From: CAZGCA01 sp964524145
Lineage (GTDB): Bacteria > Hydrogenedentota > CAZGCA01
Direction of reading: 5' to 3'
NCBI GenBank assembly: GCA_964524145.1
Contig: CAZGCA010000011.1
Coordinates: forward strand, 21,938 to 85,937
DNA: 64,000 nt
Both the position numbers and the translations under genes were made by a program. The notes beneath the pieces are model-generated. The model was given only the letters and a program-made list of their open reading frames with translations, searched no databases and had not been told where the DNA came from. Every line of letters starts with the position of its first letter. Positions within the stretch are counted from its first letter, which is position 1. This document shows positions 57,619-64,000 of this stretch, one piece after another.

Positions 57619-58637
57619 GCGCCACGACCGAAGAATCCGGCACTCAAAGCTTCGCAGCGTCAGTCGGACGGACTGTTCTTATACGGTCTCGAGGGATACT
57701 CGCGCTCCTGATCGTCGTCGCGATCGGAATCGTCTTCAACGCCGACGGGACATTCTTCACCGCCGAGACCCACCGGGCGGCGTTGCGCCAGGGGGCCGAG
57801 TTCGGCATCCTGGCAACAGGGATGACGGTGGTGATCCTTACGGCTGGCATAGACCTCTCGGTCGGGTCAGTGCTCGGCCTTACGGCGATGATCTTCTCGC
57901 TGCTGCTTATCCCGTTGGGTATACCCGTGTGGATCGCCGTGCCGGCTACGCTGCTCGCCGGCGCTGCTGTAGGCGCAACAAACGGTCTGCTGATCACACA
58001 GCTGAAGATGCAGCCGTTTGTCGCGACGTTGGCGATGATGGTGTTTGCACGCGGCTTGGCAAAATACGTCTACGGCGGGCGGAAGGTGTCGTGCGCGATA
58101 CGCGACGCGGCCACAGGTGAATGGCGATACGTTCCGGAACCACCGATATTCAATCAGATAGACGCGAATGTGTTCAATGAGAACATCGCCGTCGTGGCAC
58201 TGATATTCCTCGCCTGCGTGCTGGTGTTGTGGATCGTTGTCGGCAACACCCGGTTCGGCAGGCATCTCTATGCGATCGGGGGGAACGAGGAGGCCGCCAA
58301 GCTGTCCGGCATACGGGTTGCCGCCACCAAGGTGTTCGCATACACCATCTGCGGGCTCACCGGGGCAGTGGCGGGGATATGCCGGGCGGCCCAGGATCAT
58401 CAAGGCGACCCGGAAGCCGGCATGACGTACGAGCTGTTCGCGATCGCCGCCGTAGTGATCGGCGGCACGAGCTTGATGGGTGGTCGCGGCGGACTAATGC
58501 TGACGTTGATGGGCGCGCTGATCATCGCCTATATTGACAAGATACTCAGCATCAACGCCGTCGGAGAACCTGCCCGTCTGATGGTGCAAGGTGCCATTAT
58601 TGTATTTGCTGTGGCCGTCCAACAAAGAAACAGGTGA
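57615..58637 (+). CDS. Ribose-type (CUT2) sugar ABC transporter permease
   Basis: A 340-residue inner-membrane permease of the RbsC/BPD_transp_2 family with eight to ten hydrophobic segments. 'VILTAGIDLSVGSVLGLTAM' and 'NTRFGRHLYAIGGNEEAAKL', the cytoplasmic coupling region, are diagnostic, as is 'GGTSLMGGRGGLMLTLMGAL'. The ATG overlaps the GH172 stop (ATGA). The matching binding protein follows 31 bp downstream. The usual RbsA ATPase, normally between or beside these genes, is missing from the locus. Confidence 0.94.
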   Translation: MSATTEESGTQSFAASVGRTVLIRSRGILALLIVVAIGIVFNADGTFFTAETHRAALRQGAEFGILATGMTVVILTAGIDLSVGSVLGLTAMIFSLLLIPLGIPVWIAVPATLLAGAAVGATNGLLITQLKMQPFVATLAMMVFARGLAKYVYGGRKVSCAIRDAATGEWRYVPEPPIFNQIDANVFNENIAVVALIFLACVLVLWIVVGNTRFGRHLYAIGGNEEAAKLSGIRVAATKVFAYTICGLTGAVAGICRAAQDHQGDPEAGMTYELFAIAAVVIGGTSLMGGRGGLMLTLMGALIIAYIDKILSINAVGEPARLMVQGAIIVFAVAVQQRNR

Positions 58638-58668
58638 GCGGGAAGATCAACGCTTCAGGAGGTAGAAG

Positions 58669-59679
58669 ATGATGCAGAAAGGAAACGCTCTTTGGATGTT
58701 GGCACTTGTTTCAGTGCTGGCGCTCTATGGATGTCGTGCCGAAGAGGAACCGCAACCGCAACGGGCCGTACCGGTCACGCAACCCGCGCCCGAATTGACA
58801 CCTTCCAAAGGCACCGCAGAAAACCCCTGGGTTGTTGGCATGTCGCAGTGCAACCTGGGCGAGCCGTGGCGTGTACAGATGAACGAGGATGTTCGTGCCG
58901 CAGCGGAGAAACAACCCGGACTCGAGGTCGTTTTCAAAGACGCTTCGAACGACACGCAAAAACAACGCGCCCACGTGGACGAGTTTCTCGCACAAGGAGT
59001 TGACCTGCTCATCGTCAGCCCGAAAGAAGCCGCGCCACTGACGCCGCCGGTACGGCGTGTGTACGAAAAAGGCATACCGGTGGTTGTTCTCGACCGCAAG
59101 ATCCTCGGCGACACGTACACGTGTTTCATCGGTGCCGATAACGTCAAGATCGGGTACGAGGCAGGCAAACACATAGCCGAGACGTTGCTCAAGGGGAAGG
59201 GGAACGTCGTCGAACTCAAAGGGCTCATGACCTCGACACCGGGACAGGAACGCAATGAAGGGTTTCGCAACGCCATTAAAGCACATCCCGACATCAAAGT
59301 GATATTCGAGGCCGATTGCAAGTGGCTCGAGCCCAACGGTCGCAAGGAGATGGAGTCGGCCCTTGCGCGGTTCGACGATATCGACGTCGTCTATGCGCAC
59401 AACGATCCGCAGGCGCACGGCGCGTGGATTGCAGCCAAAGCTGCCGGCCGGGAGAACGATATTCGGTTCGTCGGGATCGACGCGCTGACGCACGAGGGTG
59501 TGCAGTACGTCCAAAAGGGCGTACTCGACGCCACATTGCAGTACCCCACAGGAGGCGTCGAGGCGATCGATATCGCGCTCAAAATTCTGGCCGGGGAAAC
59601 GGTGCCCAAGAACATCACCCTCGGCACGCGAATATTCACCACCGAAAACGTCGACCAGGGAGGTCAATCCATCGATTAG
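58669..59679 (+). CDS. Sugar-binding lipoprotein, RbsB/LacI-type
   Basis: Periplasmic ligand-binding protein of the CUT2 importer, 336 residues. The signal peptide ends in a lipobox 'LALYGC', then a Pro-rich tether and the Peripla_BP_4 fold: 'WVVGMSQCNLGEPWRVQMNE', 'EFLAQGVDLLIVSPKEAAPL', 'GIPVVVLDRKI', 'CFIGADNVKIGYEAGKHIAE' and 'VVYAHNDPQAHGAWIAAKAA'. It resembles binding proteins for monosaccharides in furanose or pyranose form. Being linked to a GH172 gene, a released furanose sugar is a reasonable ligand guess. Confidence 0.94.
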   Translation: MMQKGNALWMLALVSVLALYGCRAEEEPQPQRAVPVTQPAPELTPSKGTAENPWVVGMSQCNLGEPWRVQMNEDVRAAAEKQPGLEVVFKDASNDTQKQRAHVDEFLAQGVDLLIVSPKEAAPLTPPVRRVYEKGIPVVVLDRKILGDTYTCFIGADNVKIGYEAGKHIAETLLKGKGNVVELKGLMTSTPGQERNEGFRNAIKAHPDIKVIFEADCKWLEPNGRKEMESALARFDDIDVVYAHNDPQAHGAWIAAKAAGRENDIRFVGIDALTHEGVQYVQKGVLDATLQYPTGGVEAIDIALKILAGETVPKNITLGTRIFTTENVDQGGQSID

Positions 59680-59697
59680 CGCGACCTTTGTGTCTAG

Positions 59698-59802
59698 CAG
59701 ATCCAAACAAATCCCAAGGGAGACATAAACGGCGACGGGCTTATCAACGCTCTTGACGTTCAGTTGGTGATCAACGCCGCCTTGGGCATGGACATATCAT
59801 GA
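59698..59802 (+). pseudogene. Orphan half-dockerin remnant
   Basis: A short frame without a start codon encodes 'DINGDGLINALDVQLVINAA' followed by 'LGMDIS' and a stop. This is one EF-hand-like half of a type I dockerin, very close to the second half of the giant protein's dockerin ('DFNGDGRVNAIDIQLII'). A TAG at 59695 closes the frame upstream. Nothing upstream resembles the parent gene, so it is the tail of a lost dockerin protein. Confidence 0.7.
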
Positions 59803-59900
59803 ATCTATCCGATTACAGAGCGTCCAGTTGAAATCACGGGCCGTTTTGGACGATAATATAAGCAGCAGTGGCAAGTTGTATGGCTTGGAGTGTTGATCTG

Positions 59901-60437
59901 ATGAGAATGTCACGGGTAGCAGCCATCGCTGGTGTCTTGAGCATTCTGGCATGTCTCGGTCTGAGCGTGCCGGCGCACGCTCAGGATCTGAGAAGCCTCG
60001 TGAGAACCTTCTCGCTCCCTTCCAAACAGCAGCAGATACGGCGCGACACGCGTGCCCGCAACGCTACCAGAGAGTACCTTAACGAGATTCGCGACCACAA
60101 CACAGACGTCCGACAGAAAGCGCAGCGCGAGGAGAGAACATCGCGCGAAAACACGCGACGTGTCTCTCGCGGTCTCGATGATCTCAGGCGCGACCAGGAT
60201 CGCGGCTTGTTGACCGAGGTGCGCCGCATCGCGCAGAGAGGCAGGCGTCATCAGAACGATATGCGGCGGCTCGGAACGGAGGCGCGCCGAGGACAACAGC
60301 AAACGCTCGCCCAGCAGATACGCGACAGGAACGTTGCACGCATGGAACAGACGCGCCGGGCAAGACGCAGCGTCATAGAGCAGTCTCGGGAGGCGCTACA
60401 GGAAATTCGGGCCAAGGCCAAGGCAGAGGCGGAGTAG
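59901..60437 (+). CDS. Exported, highly charged helical protein of unknown function
   Basis: Not recognised. A signal peptide ('VAAIAGVLSILACLGLSVPA', then 'HAQ') is followed by about 145 residues almost entirely of R, E, D, Q and A, for example 'RRVSRGLDDLRRDQDRGLL', predicted as a long helix or coiled coil with repeated R-R and Q-R-x-R patterns. A basic coiled coil in the periplasm could bind peptidoglycan, nucleic acid or acidic polysaccharide. ATG 59901 is chosen; 59868 is in frame but dilutes the signal peptide. Confidence 0.6.
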   Translation: MRMSRVAAIAGVLSILACLGLSVPAHAQDLRSLVRTFSLPSKQQQIRRDTRARNATREYLNEIRDHNTDVRQKAQREERTSRENTRRVSRGLDDLRRDQDRGLLTEVRRIAQRGRRHQNDMRRLGTEARRGQQQTLAQQIRDRNVARMEQTRRARRSVIEQSREALQEIRAKAKAEAE

Positions 60438-60460
60438 CGCGGCCCGAACGACATCCTGCG

Positions 60461-60637
60461 AATCTGGAATCTAAAACTGACAACTGACAATGTGAAATGG
60501 GGTCTTTCGTAGAGGTCTGGAGGCAGGTAGACTGATAAGGATAAGAGAAACCCGTTTGTCCGGCATCCGTCTTGCCCACAGCACTTAGAGAAACACTTCA
60601 TTTTGCATTGTCAGTTTTAGATTTTGCATTGTCAGTT
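60461..60637. repeat. Inverted and direct repeats around TTTTGCATTGTCAGTT
   Basis: ATTTTGCATTGTCAGTT occurs twice directly (60600-60616 and 60621-60637). A near-complement, starting AATCTAAAACTGACAA and ending TGTGAAATG, lies at 60468-60499, so the 260-bp gap between genes is bracketed by an imperfect inverted repeat. No terminal features of an IS were seen. It may be a small dispersed repeat or transcription hairpin. Confidence 0.5.
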
Positions 60638-60698
60638 GTCTGTCTTGGGTTTTGCAGCGCACTTTCCATTGACTCCGGGATCGGGATAGCGATCATTC

Positions 60699-62063
60699 AT
60701 GTTTCAGAAAGGGTCTCTCCTCCCCATTCTCGCGGCGATACTTGTTCCAACACTTGCGGTATTCGTGCTCTGGCCGCCGGGCAGTGGAGCCCGACCCGAA
60801 CACGATGCGGCAAAAGCCGGCAAGACCGTCATAACGTATTGGGACAGACATCTCGGCCACGAGCACGAGATGCGGCGGGCCTTGATCGATGAGTTTAACG
60901 CGACGAACAACAACATCCACGTCCGTGTGCTTTCGATCGGCGAGCGAATCGAAAAGGTCCTCACGGCAATATCGAGCGGCGCTCCGCCTGACGCCTGCGG
61001 TATCGACAGCAACAACATGTTCCTGCTCGCAGCGCAAGGCGGGTTCATGCCTCTGGACGACTTTGCCCGCGCAAGCGGCATCTGGGAAGATACGTTCTTT
61101 CCGTCGTGCTGGCGGATGGTCCATTTCGAAGGTCACCTTTGGGCGCTCCCGGTCACGACCGACATTTATGCGCTGCTATGGAACAAAGATATCTTCCGCG
61201 AGGCCGGTCTCGACCCCGAACAACCTCCACGCACCATCGAGGAGCTCGACGCGTTCGCCGACAAGCTCACCAAATTCGGCCCGAACGGCGAGCTCGAACG
61301 GATGGGATTCCTGCCCTGGTCGCCGTGGGACATGACCTTCCACTGGGGCATCGCTTTCGGCGGCCGGTGGTACGATCCTGAGACCGACCAGTTCACCATC
61401 GCTGAAGACCCTCACATCCTCGAGTCCATCAGGTGGCAGGCCTCCTATGGAAAACGGTACGATCCCACCAAGGTCGAGGGGTTCCGGCTCGGGCTCGGCC
61501 AGTATATGAGCGCTAACAACCCATTCTACGTCGGCAAGGTCGCTATGGCGCTCGAGGGCGAGTGGCAGGAGACGTTCATACCCCGATACGCTCCCGACCT
61601 CGATTGGGGCGTTGCACCTATACCTCAACCGGCGCATCTTAAAGAGGAGCGTGCCGTCGTCCCGTCTTCGGTTACCGATGTCATCCCGGCAGGCAGCCCG
61701 CATCCGCAGGAGGCGTGGGAGTTTATCAGTTGGATGTTCAAGAAACGGGCCTCCGACGGCACCTACCCGCTCGCCGACTACAACGAGGCCATACACAATA
61801 TTCCGCCCATGAAGGTTGTCGCACAAGAGCCGCGGTTCTCCGAAGCGCCGAACTTCCGCGCTTTCGTTGACCTCTTTCTCACTCGCACCGGATACTCCGT
61901 ACCGCCCATACCAGTCGCGCCGATGTTTCTCGAGATGATCGAGAAGGAGCGCCAGTACGTTGTGTTTGGCTTGAAAACTCCGGAACAAGCCGTCGAGCAC
62001 CTCGATTCGTTTCTCCAGAACGAGCTCGATGAGGTACGCGAATGGCAGCGCCGATCTCTATGA
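60699..62063 (+). CDS. Extracellular sugar-binding protein of a CUT1 importer
   Basis: A 454-residue solute-binding protein (SBP_bac_1 type). It is held by an N-terminal signal or anchor 'LPILAAILVPTLAVFVLW' with no lipobox. The mature part has 'VITYWDRHLGHEHEMRRALI', 'GAPPDACGIDSNNMFLLAAQ', 'LWALPVTTDIYALLWNKDIF', 'PRTIEELDAFADKLTKFG' and 'VIPAGSPHPQEAWEFISWM'. Its order and motifs parallel the binding half of the fusion protein at 18282. Two permease genes follow. The ligand is probably an oligosaccharide. Confidence 0.92.
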   Translation: MFQKGSLLPILAAILVPTLAVFVLWPPGSGARPEHDAAKAGKTVITYWDRHLGHEHEMRRALIDEFNATNNNIHVRVLSIGERIEKVLTAISSGAPPDACGIDSNNMFLLAAQGGFMPLDDFARASGIWEDTFFPSCWRMVHFEGHLWALPVTTDIYALLWNKDIFREAGLDPEQPPRTIEELDAFADKLTKFGPNGELERMGFLPWSPWDMTFHWGIAFGGRWYDPETDQFTIAEDPHILESIRWQASYGKRYDPTKVEGFRLGLGQYMSANNPFYVGKVAMALEGEWQETFIPRYAPDLDWGVAPIPQPAHLKEERAVVPSSVTDVIPAGSPHPQEAWEFISWMFKKRASDGTYPLADYNEAIHNIPPMKVVAQEPRFSEAPNFRAFVDLFLTRTGYSVPPIPVAPMFLEMIEKERQYVVFGLKTPEQAVEHLDSFLQNELDEVREWQRRSL

Positions 62064-62070
62064 CGAACCG

Positions 62071-62967
62071 ATGACAAAATCAGACCGCAAACGACTGAGA
62101 AACGGACTGCTTTTCGCCTCACCCTATATCGTTGGTTTCACGGCATTCTTTCTCTATCCGCTCCTGGCGTCGATCTACTACAGCTTTTGCCGCTACAATG
62201 CGATGCGCCATCCCGTGTGGATCGGCCTGAGAAACTATGCCGACCTCTTCTTCCACGATCCGCTTTTCTGGAAATCCCTCGGGAACACTCTCTACTACAC
62301 TGCGTTCGCCGTGCCGTTGAGTCTCGCGTTCAGCATAACCATCGCGCTCCTGCTCAACGCGAAGATTCGCGGAATGTCAGTCTATAGAACTGTGTTTTTC
62401 CTGCCCACCGTCGTGCCGATTGTCGCATCGAGCGTGCTCTGGCTTTGGGTGCTGAACCCCACCGCGGGCATCGTCAACATACTGCTCGGCAAGATAGGAA
62501 TCGAGGGCCCGGGCTGGATGTCCGACCCGGCGTGGTCAAAGCCCGCGCTCATCACGCTCGGCCTCTGGAACGTCGGCACGGCGATAGTCATCTTCCTTGC
62601 GGGACTGAAAGACGTGCCCGAACAGCTCTACGAGGCCGCCTCGATAGACGGCGCAAACACATGGCACCGGCTCCGCCACGTCACGCTGCCGATGCTCACG
62701 CCGACGATACTTTTCAACCTGATAATCGGGCTCATTACCGCGTTCCAGTACTTCACCCAGGTGTTCGTGATGACCAACGGGCTCGGCACGCCCGCCGACT
62801 CTACGATGTTCTATTCGCTCTACCTGTACAGAAACGCGTTCGCGTATCTGAAGATGGGCTACGCGTCGGCGCTTGCATGGATGCTCTTTGTGGTAATACT
62901 CGTCTGCACCGTCGTCGTGCTCAAAACGTCCGCCAGATGGGTCTACTACCAGGGCAGCGAGGAATAA
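62071..62967 (+). CDS. CUT1 sugar ABC transporter permease, MalF type
   Basis: A 298-residue permease with six membrane segments: 'NGLLFASPYIVGFTAFFLYP', 'MSVYRTVFFLPTVVPIVASS', the EAA loop 'LYEAASIDGANTWHRLRHVT' and a late helix 'GYASALAWMLFVVILVCTVV'. The pattern is very close to the permease half of the fusion at 18282, down to 'KMGYASA', so they are paralogues. ATG 62071 lies 7 bp after the binding-protein stop. The MalG partner follows 3 bp later. Confidence 0.94.
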   Translation: MTKSDRKRLRNGLLFASPYIVGFTAFFLYPLLASIYYSFCRYNAMRHPVWIGLRNYADLFFHDPLFWKSLGNTLYYTAFAVPLSLAFSITIALLLNAKIRGMSVYRTVFFLPTVVPIVASSVLWLWVLNPTAGIVNILLGKIGIEGPGWMSDPAWSKPALITLGLWNVGTAIVIFLAGLKDVPEQLYEAASIDGANTWHRLRHVTLPMLTPTILFNLIIGLITAFQYFTQVFVMTNGLGTPADSTMFYSLYLYRNAFAYLKMGYASALAWMLFVVILVCTVVVLKTSARWVYYQGSEE

Positions 62968-62970
62968 AAG

Positions 62971-63819
62971 GTGCGACTGTCCGAGTCAAAGGCGTTCCGC
63001 GAATCGTTCGGGCGCATGCTGACACATGCGACGCTCATAGCGCTCTCCGCCGTCTTCCTGCTGCCTTTCTTCTGGATGGTCTCGACCTCGCTCAAAGAGG
63101 AGGCCGACATATTCAAGCTGCCGCCTGAATGGATTCCCGACCCGATCAAATGGGCCAACTATCCCGACGCCATAGGGACCATCGCGTTCGGGCCCTGCCT
63201 GCGCAACACGCTCTACGTCTGCGTCATCGTCGTCCTCGGGACGGCCCTCTCAAGCTCTCTCGTCGCATACAGCTTCTCGCGCATACGATGGCCCGGACGC
63301 GACGTGGCTTTCATCGCCGTGCTCAGCACCATGATGCTGCCGTACCAGACAACGCTCATACCGCTGTTCGTTCTCTTCAAGGCTGTCGGATGGACCGGCA
63401 GCTTCAAACCGCTCTGGGTACCGGCCCTCTTCGGCAACGCCTTCTACATCTTTCTGCTCAGACAGTTCTTCATGACCGTTCCCGCCGACCTCACGGACGC
63501 GGCACGAATCGACGGCTGCTCCGAGTTCGGAATCTACTCGCGAATCATACTTCCACTGGCTAAACCCGCCCTCGCCACCGTGATCCTGTTTACGTTCATC
63601 TGGACCTGGAGCGACTTCCTCAACCCTCTCATCTACCTCCAGGACGACCGGCAGTACACGCTCGCCGTCGCGCTCCAGCAGTTCCAAAGCCATCACGAGA
63701 TGGCCTGGGCGCAACTCATGGCCGCATCCACCATGATCGCCGCTCCCATCGTCGCGCTCTTCTTCTTCACACAACGCACATTTATCCAAGGCGTCACACT
63801 CACCGGGATGAAAGGGTAA
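62971..63819 (+). CDS. CUT1 sugar ABC transporter permease, MalG type
   Basis: A 282-residue permease starting with GTG, paralogous to the minus-strand gene at 17393 (shared 'TMMLPYQTTLIPLFVLF'-type block, 'PADLTDAARIDGCSEFGIYS' EAA loop and the end 'QGVTLTGMKG'). It completes the binding protein-MalF-MalG importer. No MalK/MsmK ATPase follows; 63820-64000 to the window end holds no recognisable gene, though one could begin outside. Confidence 0.94.
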   Translation: MRLSESKAFRESFGRMLTHATLIALSAVFLLPFFWMVSTSLKEEADIFKLPPEWIPDPIKWANYPDAIGTIAFGPCLRNTLYVCVIVVLGTALSSSLVAYSFSRIRWPGRDVAFIAVLSTMMLPYQTTLIPLFVLFKAVGWTGSFKPLWVPALFGNAFYIFLLRQFFMTVPADLTDAARIDGCSEFGIYSRIILPLAKPALATVILFTFIWTWSDFLNPLIYLQDDRQYTLAVALQQFQSHHEMAWAQLMAASTMIAAPIVALFFFTQRTFIQGVTLTGMKG

Positions 63820-64000
63820 CCACTGAACCGTTACCCATCGAAGGAAGGGAGCCAGGAAGAAACCTACGGCAGGGCGAGATGGTCTCCCTCTGCCTCTGGG
63901 AGACGGCCGGGCTGAAGGCTCCACTTTTGGTTGGACGCCATTAGACCGAAGTTAGCCCAGATTGTTTGTGGCTAAGCCATTGTGATTGGGTGGGTTAAGT

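Overview
The window looks like a chromosomal piece of a Gram-negative, environmental, polysaccharide-degrading bacterium of moderate to high GC. It encodes apolipoprotein N-acyltransferase, lipobox proteins and a type II secretion/type IV pilus ATPase, which imply an outer membrane. Sulfatase, GH172, ThuA and UROD-like genes, a CFI-box surface protein, cohesin/dockerin modules and giant repeat proteins are typical of Planctomycetes, Lentisphaerae, Hydrogenedentes and similar lineages. That placement is inference; no rRNA is present.

Layout. 0-3.2 kb: transposase fragment, then a pgsA-der-plsY phospholipid/GTPase operon. 3.5 kb: tRNA-Ser. 3.9-8.1 kb: a damaged catabolic island with head-truncated glycyl-radical activase and alcohol dehydrogenase fragments meeting head to head, an intact sulfatase, an intact UROD-like protein, and the first 12 codons of a second sulfatase abutting a decayed IS4-type transposase. 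8.3-15.3 kb: a 1747-residue surface protein (nine IPT/TIG repeats, one cohesin-like domain, CFI-box tail) behind two near-consensus promoters, ending at a strong terminator, plus a nearby decayed duplicate of its tail. 15.5-20.7 kb: a sugar-propeller protein and a CUT1 ABC importer in which the solute-binding protein is fused to the first permease. 20.8-29.6 kb: a complete F-type ATP synthase operon. 29.7-31.6 kb: GspE/PilB-like ATPase with two extra zinc ribbons. 31.7-39.6 kb: methyltransferase, glycosyltransferase, GH57 enzyme, TrpS, CinA, ThuA and PilZ genes. 40-46 kb: a 2011-residue FG-GAP/PKD/IPT/cohesin/dockerin protein on the minus strand. 46.9-55.1 kb: signalling proteins (cyclase-SPOR, FHA-GAF-HD-GYP), Lnt, phosphoesterase, HisB, UspA. 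55.4 kb: tRNA-Glu and tRNA-Gln. 56-63.8 kb: GH172 with a ribose-type importer lacking its ATPase, an orphan dockerin half, and a second, unfused CUT1 importer.

The most interesting system is the ATP synthase. It carries two different c-subunit genes in tandem. One (22268-23002) encodes three fused hairpins, of which only the first keeps the ion-binding glutamate; the second and third have Gln there. The other (23072-23455) is a normal single hairpin with a signal-like leader. Both active hairpins have Glu in helix 1 as well as helix 2, plus the E-S pair of Na+ rotors. A 47-nt hairpin lies between the two genes. This suggests a hybrid rotor with a lowered, perhaps adjustable, ion-to-ATP ratio. 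It resembles the mixed rotor of Acetobacterium woodii but uses a triple rather than a double hairpin.

A second theme is modular surface architecture: two giant secreted proteins each hold a cohesin-like domain, one also ends in a type I dockerin, and a half-dockerin remnant lies near the end of the window. Both CUT1 importers and the ribose-type importer lack local ATPase genes, so they probably share one encoded elsewhere.
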